From SMAG-U1939 sp035763125 (GTDB lineage: Bacteria > Chloroflexota > Ktedonobacteria > Ktedonobacterales > JADMIN01), in the NCBI GenBank assembly GCA_035763125.1, contig DASUBU010000298.1, positions 23,294-87,293 on the forward strand: a DNA stretch of 64,000 nucleotides, read 5' to 3'. Each line of letters starts with the position of its first letter. Position 1 is the first letter of the stretch. The position numbers and the translations under genes are program-made. Of the stretch, positions 26,168-35,079 are shown piece by piece. The notes beneath the pieces were generated by a model. The model did not search any database. It had not been told where the DNA came from and worked only from the letters and a program-made list of their open reading frames with translations.

Positions 26168-26380
26168 TCACGCAGTGTGCGCGAGCTCGCCTTCCGGCGG
26201 CGCTGCCTCGCGCTCGCGCGGCGCCAGTGCTGGCGTCTGCTTAGTGGCTGGCTCGACCTCCGCAGCCGGCCACTCCGCCTCATGGCTGCGGGCGAAAGCC
26301 CAGACAAAGTAGACCATCAGCACGAACACGAACGCTTCGAACAGCACGACCACCATCGGCCAGGCGAATGCTTGCCACAT
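26168..26380 (-). CDS. Small single-span membrane protein
   Basis: A 70-aa protein with one strong transmembrane helix near the N-terminus (residues ~7-31, WPMVVVLFEAFVFVLMVYFVW) and a charged, Glu/Pro-rich cytosolic tail. ATG at 26380 has an AAGGAAAGG stretch about 10 nt upstream. No family was recognised; the size resembles small respiratory-complex or transporter accessory subunits. The frame is open further upstream but with poor codon content. Confidence 0.5.
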   Translation of the reverse strand: MWQAFAWPMVVVLFEAFVFVLMVYFVWAFARSHEAEWPAAEVEPATKQTPALAPREREAAPPEGELAHTA

Positions 26381-26737
26381 CGTTCCCCATCCTTTCCTTC
26401 CGGCATGTCGGGCGCTCTGCGTTGCCAAGAGCTGCCTGCCGGCCGGGACGGCTTGAGCGGGAGCGCGAATGAGACTGTGCGGCACTTCTGCGGGCTCTAG
26501 CACACTGCCGCTCTTGGCGTTCACCATCACATCGCTCGTAGCCATCAGGGGAACTATGGCTTCGGAAGGTCTGGATACGCTCACAGCCGCGCGTGGGAAT
26601 GGCACAAGCCGCTCACAACCGCAACAACGAGGAGGTGGTGTGGGGCAGTAGCAGGAAGGAGCGCCAGGCCTCGCCACTACAGGATGGGGCGGAGGACAGG
26701 CTGATCGCGCCGTCGAAGTATGTGCCGGATGCAGCGC

Positions 26738-27814
26738 TCAGCGGGGGCTGGCGCTCGCGCGAGTCGCGCCGATAGCAGCGGCTGTCACCAGCGCCAGCGC
26801 GACGAGCGCGCGCGGCTCCAGTTGCTCGTGCAGCACGAGCCAGCCGATCAGCGCCGCGATTGCCGGCTCCAGGCTCATGAGCACGCCGAACGCGCTGGGC
26901 GGCATGCGCCGCAGTGCCGCCATCTCCAGCGAGTAGGGCACGACCGAGGAGAGCAGCGCCACGCCCAGGCCGAGCGCCACCAGGTGCAGGTCGAGCAGCG
27001 TGCTCCCAGCGCCGATGACGCCGACGGGCACCAGGGCCAGCGCGCCGACCACCATAGCCAGGGAGAGACCTGTTCCACCGGGAAACACCCGCCCGACGCG
27101 GGCGCTCAGCAGAATGTACGTTGCCCAGCAAGCGCCTGCGCCGAGCGCCAGCAGCAGCCCCAGCGGATCGAGCGGAGCCGCGCCGAGCGTCTTGAGCGGG
27201 GCGAGCAGCACGATGCCGCCCAAGGCCAACGCCGCCCACAGCAGGTCGCGCGCGCGGCGCGAGCCGGCGATTGCCACGCCGAGCGGCCCTACGAACTCGA
27301 CCATCACCGTGACACCCAGCGGTATGCGGGTGAGCGCCAGGTAGAACATGAAGTTCATCAGCGCCAGGACAAGCCCGAAGCTCACCACCGCCACGTAATC
27401 CGCGCGTCGCGCGCCAGTGGGCATGCCAACGCGCGCTGTGGCGCCCACGCCACCGCCGCGGGCCGGCAGCGCGAGGCGCCACGGACGCCACAGCGCCAGC
27501 AACACCAGTGCTGCGAATCCCACCCGCAGGAAGACGACGCCGGCTGGCCCCAGCGTGCTGAACAGCTCTTTGGCCAGCGCCGAGCCCACCTGAACCGTGA
27601 TCATCCCGATGAGCAGCAGGCTCGATGGCGGCACGCTTCCCGCCCGGCCAGCAACCGCCCGCAGGGGATAGAGAGCGCCCCCGTCGCCGCGCGGGCGAGC
27701 GATCCCGCCGCTCTCGTTCACCAGCATCCAGCACACCATTCCAGTCGGGATGATTGTAGGCACATAGCCTTGCACATGATACAACGCTGGCAGGGCACGA
27801 GTCTCGCGACTCAT
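26738..27814 (-). CDS. EamA/DMT-family transporter (RhtA-like exporter)
   Basis: A 358-aa integral membrane protein of the drug/metabolite transporter superfamily, with about ten hydrophobic helices and two EamA repeats. Residues ~65-100 carry the start of the first repeat (GSALAKELFSTLGPAGVVFLRVGFA). The second repeat ends with LEPAIAALIGWLVLHEQ, as in RhtA-type exporters of threonine/homoserine and related compounds. The first ~60 residues are not conserved-looking and contain a possible -10-like sequence, so the true start may lie downstream (the next in-frame Met codons are at residues 26 and 30). Substrate cannot be told from sequence. Confidence 0.8.
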   Translation of the reverse strand: MSRETRALPALYHVQGYVPTIIPTGMVCWMLVNESGGIARPRGDGGALYPLRAVAGRAGSVPPSSLLLIGMITVQVGSALAKELFSTLGPAGVVFLRVGFAALVLLALWRPWRLALPARGGGVGATARVGMPTGARRADYVAVVSFGLVLALMNFMFYLALTRIPLGVTVMVEFVGPLGVAIAGSRRARDLLWAALALGGIVLLAPLKTLGAAPLDPLGLLLALGAGACWATYILLSARVGRVFPGGTGLSLAMVVGALALVPVGVIGAGSTLLDLHLVALGLGVALLSSVVPYSLEMAALRRMPPSAFGVLMSLEPAIAALIGWLVLHEQLEPRALVALALVTAAAIGATRASASPR

Positions 27815-27971
27815 TCATCCCAGGGTTGCCAAGCCTTGTGACTCCTTCGAGCTTACCCCCGACCGCACCGTTCGCGAGTCAGCCCTACAATGGAGAACAT
27901 CCACTTGCTCGACCAGCATGAGACGACGTGAGGCTCAGCATAGGGAGGTTAGGAAGGCTAGGAATGGGACT

Positions 27972-28592
27972 ATGAGCGCATCTCGCCCAGCGCCGGGCGC
28001 CTGGCGACTGTTGGGCATCTGGGCCGGTATCGGGCTGCAATCCTTCGGCGGCGGCACCTCGACCCTCTTGCTGATTCAGCGCACGTTCATCGAGCGGCGC
28101 GGCTGGTTGACGATGGAAGAGTTCACACAGCTGTGGAGCCTGTGCTTGCTCGCGCCGGGCATGAACCTGGTCGCCGTCACAGCGCTGATTGGCAAGCGAT
28201 TGGGCGGCACGCGTGGCATCGCCGTGTCGGTCGCCGGTTTGCTGCTGCCGAGCGCCACGATCACCTGTCTGTTGGCCGCCCTCTTTGTGCGCGCGGAGCA
28301 CTCGGCCGTCGTCCAGGCGGCGCTGCGCGGGGTTGTGCCCGCGACAGCAGGCATCATGATACTCGTCGCGGTCAACTTCGCCCGCCCGCTGATTCGCGCG
28401 CGCGTCACAATCGGGCGCTGGTACCCGTGGGCGAGCGCCGTGCTGGTGCCGTTGTTTGCGCTCGCGCTCATCGCATGGAATGTCTCGACGATTGCGATCG
28501 TGGTGAGCGCCGCACTCCTGGGCACGCTATTTTTCGCGCCGCGAGCGCCGCGCCCGCTGGCGGCGGACATTCAGAAGCGAGGCGAGAGCTGA
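27972..28592 (+). CDS. Chromate-transporter-family protein, first domain
   Basis: A 206-aa CHR-domain protein with about six hydrophobic helices. The family motif GLQSFGGGTSTLLLIQR near residue 18 and the APGMNLVAVTALIG stretch are typical of ChrA proteins. CHR proteins occur as single long chains (about 400 aa) or as pairs of short ones. Here a second CHR-type frame begins at the stop of this gene and overlaps it by 4 nt, so the two would act as a heterodimer. ATG at 27972 has AGGAA 8 nt upstream. Whether chromate or another oxyanion is moved is unknown. Confidence 0.8.
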   Translation: MSASRPAPGAWRLLGIWAGIGLQSFGGGTSTLLLIQRTFIERRGWLTMEEFTQLWSLCLLAPGMNLVAVTALIGKRLGGTRGIAVSVAGLLLPSATITCLLAALFVRAEHSAVVQAALRGVVPATAGIMILVAVNFARPLIRARVTIGRWYPWASAVLVPLFALALIAWNVSTIAIVVSAALLGTLFFAPRAPRPLAADIQKRGES

Positions 28593-29101
28593 TCAATCCG
28601 CTGATTTTCTTCCTGCTGTGCCTGAAGGCGACGCTGTTCTCCACCGGTGGCTTTAGCAATCTGCCTAGCATCCATCAGGATATGATCGCCCGACGGTGGG
28701 CAACCGAAGCCGATTTTGGCCGTGCGATCGTCGTCGGGCAGATGAGTCCAGGACCGAACGGGCTGTGGGTCATCAGTTTGGGCTACTTCACCGGTGGCAT
28801 CCTGGGCGCGTTCCTCGCCTTGCTCGCCATCAGCGTGCCGCCGCTGCTGGTACTCGTCATCGCCCGCAGCTATGCCCGCATCGAGCGCTGGCCGCGGACT
28901 CAGGGGGCCATGCATGGCGTCTCGATTGCGGTGCTGGCGCTTCTGATCGCCGTCATCTGGACAATCCTGCGCCAACCCGGAGTTGACGCGCGGGGGCTGC
29001 TGATTGCGACCGGAGCGTTTGGGCTTGCGCTGACGCGCAAGATCAATATCCTGCTCATCCTCGTGCTAGCGGGCCTCGTCGGCTATCTCGTATATCGCTG
29101 A
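28589..29101 (+). CDS. Chromate-transporter-family protein, second domain (CTG start)
   Basis: A 170-aa partner CHR-domain protein. It contains the family features STGGFSNLPSIHQDM near residue 20 and VGQMSPGPNGLWVISLGY near 50, then about four hydrophobic helices. No ATG, GTG or TTG is available before the conserved region; the best start is CTG at 28589, which overlaps the preceding TGA (CTGA at 28589-28592) and follows a GAGGCGAG ribosome-like site. An alternative is a -1 frameshift in the upstream gene yielding one long ChrA-like chain, or a lost start codon. Confidence 0.65.
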   Translation: MINPLIFFLLCLKATLFSTGGFSNLPSIHQDMIARRWATEADFGRAIVVGQMSPGPNGLWVISLGYFTGGILGAFLALLAISVPPLLVLVIARSYARIERWPRTQGAMHGVSIAVLALLIAVIWTILRQPGVDARGLLIATGAFGLALTRKINILLILVLAGLVGYLVYR

Positions 29102-29204
29102 GGCTCGCACAACGCTGAGCTCGCCAGCGCGAGCTCCAACGCTGCCATCAGGCGGCGCATGGATGATGGGCTCGCGCCGCCTGATGGTGCCGCTGAAGGC
29201 GTCG

Positions 29205-30518
29205 TCACCTGGCCAGGTCAACATCAAGCACCTGTGTGGCCTGCGCCTTGTCGGTTTCCCTCTCGATGGCCCTGGCAATCCACTCGGCATCTTCTCCGAC
29301 ACCGACGAACGTGCCGGACTTGAGGCCATGTAGCCAGGGGAGACCGATGAAATACAAGCCCCGAATGCGGGTGATGCCATGCGTCTGAATTGGGAAGCCG
29401 TAGTCATCGAACACGGGCAATCTGACCAGGCTGAAATCGAAGGTGTAGCCGGCTGCCCAGATGACCGTCGAGATACCGGCCGCCCGCACGTCCAGGCTGG
29501 TGATTTCTTCGGCGGCATACCCATCGCGCAGCCGCGGCAGCTCCTCACGTGGCGCTTCGAGCCCCATCTGCTCGATGTAGCGGTCTATCATGTCGCAGAC
29601 TTCGGTCTCGAACTGGTCTGCTTTGGCCAGGTTCCCGTGCAGGCCGGCGGCGAGGGCGATGCGGCCGTCATGCGCGCCTTGCAAGCGGCCGAGCAGGGCG
29701 ACGCCGTCGCGCGCGAACTGGTGCAGGTTGAGCGTGTGGCCGCCACGTGTGCCAGAGATGTGCGGAGGGCCTTCGAATCTGGCCTGTGGTGACGGAAGCT
29801 GCTCGGCTGGGCGGTCAAAGAACCCCGTGCGAATCAGCCAGCGAAAGATGTCGTCGCCACGGTAGCGACGTGGGGCACGGCCTGCGCTTCCCACGCACAA
29901 ATACACGCGGTGCCCTCTCTGATACAGCTCCTCGGCGATCTGGCTGCCGGATTGGGCGGAACCCACCACCAGGACGGCCCCCTCTGGCAGCGCGGACGGA
30001 TTGCGGTACGCGCTTGAATGGATCTGGTGGATGCTGGTCGGAAGGGCGTCGGCGTACACGGGAATCTTCGGCTGCTGGTCGATTCCGGTGGCGACGACGA
30101 CGTTCGCCGCCGTGAAGGTGAGCGGCTCGCCATCGGCCGACTTGGCCCGCACCGTGTAGCGCACGCTAGGCCTGGTGGGCGCGGATTCGCCCTCGACAGT
30201 CGAGACGCGCACGCCATAGCGTACCGGTGGCCGGAACCGGGCAACGTAGTGATCGAGATAGCTGACGAGCGCATCGCGCGGCATGAACGCCTCGGGCGCG
30301 TCTTCATCATATGTCGCCCCTGGCAGCAGAATAGACCAGTTTGGCGTGACCAGGGTAAACGAATCCCAGCGCTCGCTGCTCCACACATGCGCAGGTCGTG
30401 CAGCCTGTTCCAGCACAAGGTGGGGGCGATTGCGCTCGGTCAGGCAATAACTGGTCGCCAGCCCAGCCTGACCACCTCCGATGATGATGGTCTCATAGTG
30501 GGAAGTACGGTTGCTCAC
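29205..30518 (-). CDS. FAD/NAD(P)-dependent monooxygenase-like oxidoreductase
   Basis: A 437-aa flavoprotein of the class-B monooxygenase (FMO/CzcO-like) kind. The FAD motif GGGQAG is near residue 15, the fingerprint region WDSFTLVTPNW near 55 and an NADP-binding GSAQSG near 180. These enzymes use NADPH and O2 to oxygenate N- or S-containing substrates, or act as flavin-dependent dehydrogenases. The GTG at 30518 has GAGGAGG 7 nt upstream and is preferred to an in-frame start 18 nt earlier. It is in tandem with a downstream-facing hydrolase of the same strand; no operon marker links them. Confidence 0.8.
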   Translation of the reverse strand: MSNRTSHYETIIIGGGQAGLATSYCLTERNRPHLVLEQAARPAHVWSSERWDSFTLVTPNWSILLPGATYDEDAPEAFMPRDALVSYLDHYVARFRPPVRYGVRVSTVEGESAPTRPSVRYTVRAKSADGEPLTFTAANVVVATGIDQQPKIPVYADALPTSIHQIHSSAYRNPSALPEGAVLVVGSAQSGSQIAEELYQRGHRVYLCVGSAGRAPRRYRGDDIFRWLIRTGFFDRPAEQLPSPQARFEGPPHISGTRGGHTLNLHQFARDGVALLGRLQGAHDGRIALAAGLHGNLAKADQFETEVCDMIDRYIEQMGLEAPREELPRLRDGYAAEEITSLDVRAAGISTVIWAAGYTFDFSLVRLPVFDDYGFPIQTHGITRIRGLYFIGLPWLHGLKSGTFVGVGEDAEWIARAIERETDKAQATQVLDVDLAR

Positions 30519-30668
30519 GGAATGGCCTCCTCTCACTGTTGCCGGATGGTTGGCACAAGAGCAGCAATGCAGCCAGATGGCTGCCTCACGGTCTATTCAT
30601 CTGACTCGCCACGGCAGTGGCCGCAGTCACAGCCGCAGCGCGCTCTCCGGCGGCAAGTCAGGTGATGC

Positions 30669-31634
30669 CTACGCGACCAGAAAGCGTTCGATCTCTTCCA
30701 CGATGCGCTCGGCGTCGTCCAGCCAGGGGAGGTGCCCTGCGTCGGGGACGCGAATGACGCGCACGCGTGGATTGTGCGCGGCGATGGCCTCCCAGAACCG
30801 CCAACCTTGGGCTGAGATGAAGCGGTCGCGCTCACCACAAAGGAGCAGCGTTGGCACTGTCAGCTCCTGCCAGTGCTCGCCCAGGATCAGATGGCGCCGA
30901 AGTCCCCTCACACCGGCGATACCGCGCACAAAGCTCAGCATGCTGCCGATGTTGCGACGCGCATGCTCGATGTCCGCGTCGAGCAATGTGTCGTCGAGAT
31001 GCTCGGGATGCACGACGAGGAGTTGGCCCCAAAACCGCCGATTGCCTTCGCGCGATTGACCGGACATCAAGCGCCGGCCGAGCGGCTGTCCGATCAGCGG
31101 GAGGCCCAGCAGCCGCAGCTCGAACGGGACGGAACGTGTAACACCGGCAGGTGCGCCGACAAGGGCGAGCCGCGAGACCCGATGCCGGGTGCCGAGCGCG
31201 AAGGCTGCCGACCACAGCCCGCCCATCGAGTTCGCCACAACGTCAACCGTGCGCAACTCAAGCGCATCGAGGATATCGCGCAGAAGCGTGGACGCGTGGT
31301 CGTGTGGATCCACGCCGGTGTAGTCGAATGGATCGGCCAGTCCGTGTCCGGGCAGATCGAAGGCGAGCACGCGATGATTCCTGGCAAGCGCTGGCAGAAT
31401 CGGCGCCCAGTAGAAGGCGCTGGCCAAGGCACCGTGCACCAGCAGCAGCGGGGGGCCAGCGCCAAGCTCGAACAGTTGGGTCGTGCCCTGCGACCAGCGT
31501 ATCCGGCGAATACGTGCGTTGGGTGCATACCGCGCCAGCAGGGCAGCCTGGGCTGCCTCAAGAGCCTCGGTGGGCGAATTCGGCGCGATCTGCTGGGTGG
31601 TCCGCCGTTTCGGCGTGTGGGTGATGGGCTTCAT
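30669..31634 (-). CDS. Alpha/beta-fold hydrolase
   Basis: A 321-aa alpha/beta hydrolase. The HG oxyanion motif (LLLVHGALAS) is near residue 63, the Ser nucleophile is in ANSMGGLW near 140, an Asp is in CGERDRFI near 250, and the catalytic His lies in DAGHLPW near 300. This is a typical esterase/peroxidase-like fold of unknown substrate. Start ATG at 31634 (GTG at 31640 is the alternative, with AAAGGG between -10 and -5). Gene order (monooxygenase then hydrolase on the same strand) hints at oxidative ring or ester degradation, but no pathway is identifiable. Confidence 0.78.
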   Translation of the reverse strand: MKPITHTPKRRTTQQIAPNSPTEALEAAQAALLARYAPNARIRRIRWSQGTTQLFELGAGPPLLLVHGALASAFYWAPILPALARNHRVLAFDLPGHGLADPFDYTGVDPHDHASTLLRDILDALELRTVDVVANSMGGLWSAAFALGTRHRVSRLALVGAPAGVTRSVPFELRLLGLPLIGQPLGRRLMSGQSREGNRRFWGQLLVVHPEHLDDTLLDADIEHARRNIGSMLSFVRGIAGVRGLRRHLILGEHWQELTVPTLLLCGERDRFISAQGWRFWEAIAAHNPRVRVIRVPDAGHLPWLDDAERIVEEIERFLVA

Positions 31635-31759
31635 TGTCACATCCCTTTGCTCTGCTCACTGCTCGCGAGTGTACGGACGTGGCTGGGCAGCGACATGCCC
31701 CACCTGAGGTATTTCACGGGGCACTGTTGATGACGATGAGGGCGAGACGCCGATGGCGA

Positions 31760-32104
31760 TCATGCCACTTCGGGCCAACGCTCGATGGGCGCGGCCCGCC
31801 GCGATATCCACCACCGGTGCGCTCTTGCCAGCAGACGCGGCCGCCATTCGTAGCGCAGGTACCAGATCAGCATCAGGCCCGTGGTGACCAGGTAGAACGT
31901 GTGCAGCAGCCAGATAGGACCGGGCGGCAGGTGGAACACGTAGACCGAGTGAATGACGTTGCCGACGTTGGCGAGCACGATGTTGCCGAAACTGTACGAT
32001 CCCAGGTTCCGCGTCTGGAAGGCTTTCAACAGCATCGGCAGCGTGCTGAGCGCAAAGATGATCGTCGAGATCATGCCAGCCACGACCGGCAGATTGATGT
32101 CCAT
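31760..32104 (-). CDS. PQ-loop/SemiSWEET-like small membrane protein
   Basis: A 114-aa membrane protein with about three transmembrane helices. The order resembles SemiSWEET/PQ-loop transporters: an early helix with LSTLPMLLKAFQTRNL (a Leu-Pro in place of the usual Pro-Gln), then a Gly/Ser-rich second segment (SFGNIVLANVGN), then HTFYLVTTGLMLIWYLRYEW. SemiSWEETs dimerise to move sugars. The similarity is short and the PQ motif is changed, so the family call is cautious. ATG at 32104 follows AAAGGGG 7 nt upstream. Confidence 0.55.
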   Translation of the reverse strand: MDINLPVVAGMISTIIFALSTLPMLLKAFQTRNLGSYSFGNIVLANVGNVIHSVYVFHLPPGPIWLLHTFYLVTTGLMLIWYLRYEWRPRLLARAHRWWISRRAAPIERWPEVA

Positions 32105-32255
32105 TGCCAGATCCCCTTTGAACCCCGCATGTGCTGTCGTTCGCTGAGCCAAGGATAGGCGATCTAGAGTGCGCCAGCATGCCCGCGATGGGGTATTCGA
32201 TAGGGGTATTTCGCGAGACCGCAAGAGGATGTGGTTGTGGGTGGGCGTCGTGCTG

Positions 32256-34922
32256 CTAATCGAGCAGATCCAGCTCCCTGGCCCTGGCCGCGGCCTCGGT
32301 GCGATTGCCAACGCCTAGTTTGCCGTAGATGCTGCCGGTGTGCTTCTTGACCGTCTCTGGAGAAACGACCAGTGCCTCGGCGATCTCGCGGTTGGTCAGC
32401 CCAGCGGCGAGCAATCGCAGGACTTCCTGCTCACGCCCGCTGAGAGGCTCCGGCAGCACGCTGCCCGCCACGGTGCGGATCGAACGAGCGCCGTTGAAGG
32501 CGGCGAGCAGCTTCTCGACGTACTCTGGCCTCACATCGCGGGCATGGGCCTCTTGCAACAGCCGAGCCATAGGAAGCCCGAAATCGGCGAAAAGGCGCAC
32601 ATAGCCTTCGGGCTCGGCCAGCCGCAGGGCGCGCTCCAGCGCGGTCATGGCACTCGCCTGCTCGCCGCCTCGCCAGTGTGCGAGCGCCCGCAGCGCCAGT
32701 GCCTCAATCTGGACACCTACCCTGCCTTCCTCCTTCGCCGCCCGCAGCGAGCGCCCGAGCAGCGCCAGGGCACGCTCAAGGGATGGCGCATCCCCTCGGG
32801 CAACCAACACGCGCGCTGTGGCCAGCTGCGCTTCCTCGATCTCTGCTGGCCCCTCGTCCGCATCGCCTCGCAGCATCTCACCGGCCCACTCCACGGCGAG
32901 CCGTAGTTTGTTCTGCGCCAGCCAGCATTCGAGCTGCAAACGGCCAAAACGGCCGGTCCAATCAGGGAACGGGGCCTGCTGGACCAAAGGGCGAGCGCGC
33001 TCCAGATACTCACTCGCCGCGGCGACGTCACCCGCCGTTAACTTTGACCGCCCTGCCGCCAGATAGCCGGCGATCATCCCTTGCACGTCGCCGCCCAGCT
33101 CGGCGCGTTCCAGCCCTTGGGCTATGTGGTCGCTCGCCTCTCCCAGCTCGTTCCATTCGTAGAGAATCTCGCCCATGCGAATGTAAACCCAGCCGATGAG
33201 AGGGAGTGGAAAATTGCCCCAACTCTGTCGCTCGCCGATGACTGCCAGAGCCCGCCGCCAATATGCCGCGGCCCCGTGCAGGAGACCCTGCCTCAAATCG
33301 AGATCGGCCAGGGCGCCAAACGTGACCACTGACTGGGCGTGGAACGTCGGCGCGGTGGTGAAGTCTAGTGTTTTGAGGTAGCACGCTTTGGCTTCATCCC
33401 AGCGCCCTCTGCTGCGGTAGGTGTCCCCCAGCGAGCCATACACTCCATTGCGCAGGTCAAGCTCATCTTCCGGCAGATCGCGGATCGCCTGCTGCGCAAG
33501 GGCCTCCGCCGGCGCCAGATCGTTTTGATAGCAGGCAACCAAACAGCGCAGGGCCGTCACCCGTGCCAGGTGCCGGTGGCTATCCTCACCCTGCGCAAGC
33601 GCCAGCCGCTCAAGCTCGTCCAGGATGCGCGCGCCGGTGTCAAACTGACCGGTGTAGAGCAATGTGCAGGCCCAGGCGAAGCCGATTATTGGGTAGGTCG
33701 CTCGCCATGCCGGAGGGAGCGAGGCCAGCCACCGCTCGACGATTCTGATCTCGCCGCCTACCAGCTTGGCGGGGACAAAGCGCTCGAAGACTCGAATCAC
33801 AAGTGCGGCATTATCCGCCTCCGCGGCATGGCGGAATGCCTGATCGGGCAGGTCATGCGCCAGATGCCACTGCGCCGCTCGGCCGTGCAGCATGGCGAGC
33901 TCGGCAGGGTGGCGCCGTTTCAGCTCGCTGTGGAGGAAATCCGCAAAGAGGTGGTGATAGCGGAACCATTCTCGGTTGTCGTCTAGCGGCACGAGGAACA
34001 GGTTCGCTCGCTCCAGACTCTCCAGCATCTGCTGGTTGCCGGCTCGTCCAGTGACGGCATCGCAGAGCGACTCGCACAGGCGATCCAGGATGCTGGTCTG
34101 CAGCAGGAACCGCTGTGTGTCCTCCGGAAGGCGGGCAAGCACATTCTCGCTCAAATAATCGGCGATGAAGCGATGCCTGCCGCTGACGACTAGTTGATCG
34201 TTCACGCTGAGACGGCGCTGGCGAGTGAGCGCCGCCAATTGCAGACCAGCGACCCAACCCTCGAGCTGCGCTTGCAGCGCCACAAGCTCATCATGCGTGA
34301 AATCGAGGCGCATTAATTGATTCAAGAAGTCGGCCGTCTCGTCGAGCGAGAACTGCAGATCCTCGGCTCGCAGCTCCAGCAGCTCTTGGCGAACCCGATA
34401 GCGTGCCAGCGGCAGCGGCGGCTCGGCGCGGCTCGCCATCACGAAATGCACTGTCGGCGGCAGACGGTCGAGCACGAAGGTCAGTGCGCTGTGGATGGCG
34501 GGATCTTCGATCAGGTGAAAGTCGTCGAGGACAAACACCAAATGTGTGGGTGCGTTGTCGGCGGCATTGATGAAGGCCAGCAGAACCGCGTCGATATCCG
34601 GGGTCATCCCGCCGAGAAGCAGGCCCAGCGGACTTTGCCGCACCGCTGGCTGAAGCTCTGCCCACCCAGCCAGCAGGTAGCGCAGGAAGTGCTCAACATC
34701 ATCATCCTCTTCGCCGAGCGACAGCCAAACAATAGGGAAGCGGCTAGCACGCGCCCAGGTGGCAAGCAGGGTCGTCTTGCCACAACCGGCCGGCGCTGAG
34801 ATGAGGATGAGCTTGTGATGTGGCACTCTGCGCTCAAGGTCGTCAGTCAGCCGCGTACGCTCCACTGCCTGCTGAAGCGGCGGCGGGATGCGCAATTTGG
34901 TGGCCAGGAGAACGGTTTCCAT
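32256..34922 (-). CDS. Large LuxR-family (MalT/LAL-type) transcriptional regulator
   Basis: An 888-aa regulator of the LAL class. Residues 42-51 carry the Walker A sequence SAPAGCGKTT of a STAND-type NTPase. The middle ~400-800 is a TPR-like helical repeat region, and the last ~65 residues form a LuxR helix-turn-helix (SGREQEVLRLLAAGLTNREI, then VSPETVKKHTGSIYGKL). MalT-like proteins oligomerise on binding ATP and an effector, then activate transcription. The target is unknown; the small PQ-loop-like gene lies just downstream on the same strand. ATG at 34922. Length and domain order match MalT (about 900 aa). Confidence 0.9.
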   Translation of the reverse strand: METVLLATKLRIPPPLQQAVERTRLTDDLERRVPHHKLILISAPAGCGKTTLLATWARASRFPIVWLSLGEEDDDVEHFLRYLLAGWAELQPAVRQSPLGLLLGGMTPDIDAVLLAFINAADNAPTHLVFVLDDFHLIEDPAIHSALTFVLDRLPPTVHFVMASRAEPPLPLARYRVRQELLELRAEDLQFSLDETADFLNQLMRLDFTHDELVALQAQLEGWVAGLQLAALTRQRRLSVNDQLVVSGRHRFIADYLSENVLARLPEDTQRFLLQTSILDRLCESLCDAVTGRAGNQQMLESLERANLFLVPLDDNREWFRYHHLFADFLHSELKRRHPAELAMLHGRAAQWHLAHDLPDQAFRHAAEADNAALVIRVFERFVPAKLVGGEIRIVERWLASLPPAWRATYPIIGFAWACTLLYTGQFDTGARILDELERLALAQGEDSHRHLARVTALRCLVACYQNDLAPAEALAQQAIRDLPEDELDLRNGVYGSLGDTYRSRGRWDEAKACYLKTLDFTTAPTFHAQSVVTFGALADLDLRQGLLHGAAAYWRRALAVIGERQSWGNFPLPLIGWVYIRMGEILYEWNELGEASDHIAQGLERAELGGDVQGMIAGYLAAGRSKLTAGDVAAASEYLERARPLVQQAPFPDWTGRFGRLQLECWLAQNKLRLAVEWAGEMLRGDADEGPAEIEEAQLATARVLVARGDAPSLERALALLGRSLRAAKEEGRVGVQIEALALRALAHWRGGEQASAMTALERALRLAEPEGYVRLFADFGLPMARLLQEAHARDVRPEYVEKLLAAFNGARSIRTVAGSVLPEPLSGREQEVLRLLAAGLTNREIAEALVVSPETVKKHTGSIYGKLGVGNRTEAAARARELDLLD

Positions 34923-35079
34923 AAGCCTGCCGCCTTGTGCTGATCTCCATATCCGCTATTGTGCTCATTCCACCTTTACGACTGATAGAGGAGATTGTCC
35001 AGCGCAACATGGCTGAGGATGCTGCGCATCTAGGACCATCCTTCATGCATGTACGATGCGCTCTAGCGTGCGGCGCACA

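Noticed and set aside
26720..27841. 373-residue plus-strand frame opposite the EamA transporter
   Set aside because: Composition rich in Gln, Arg and His with no hydrophobic or family pattern; it is the shadow of the transporter gene.
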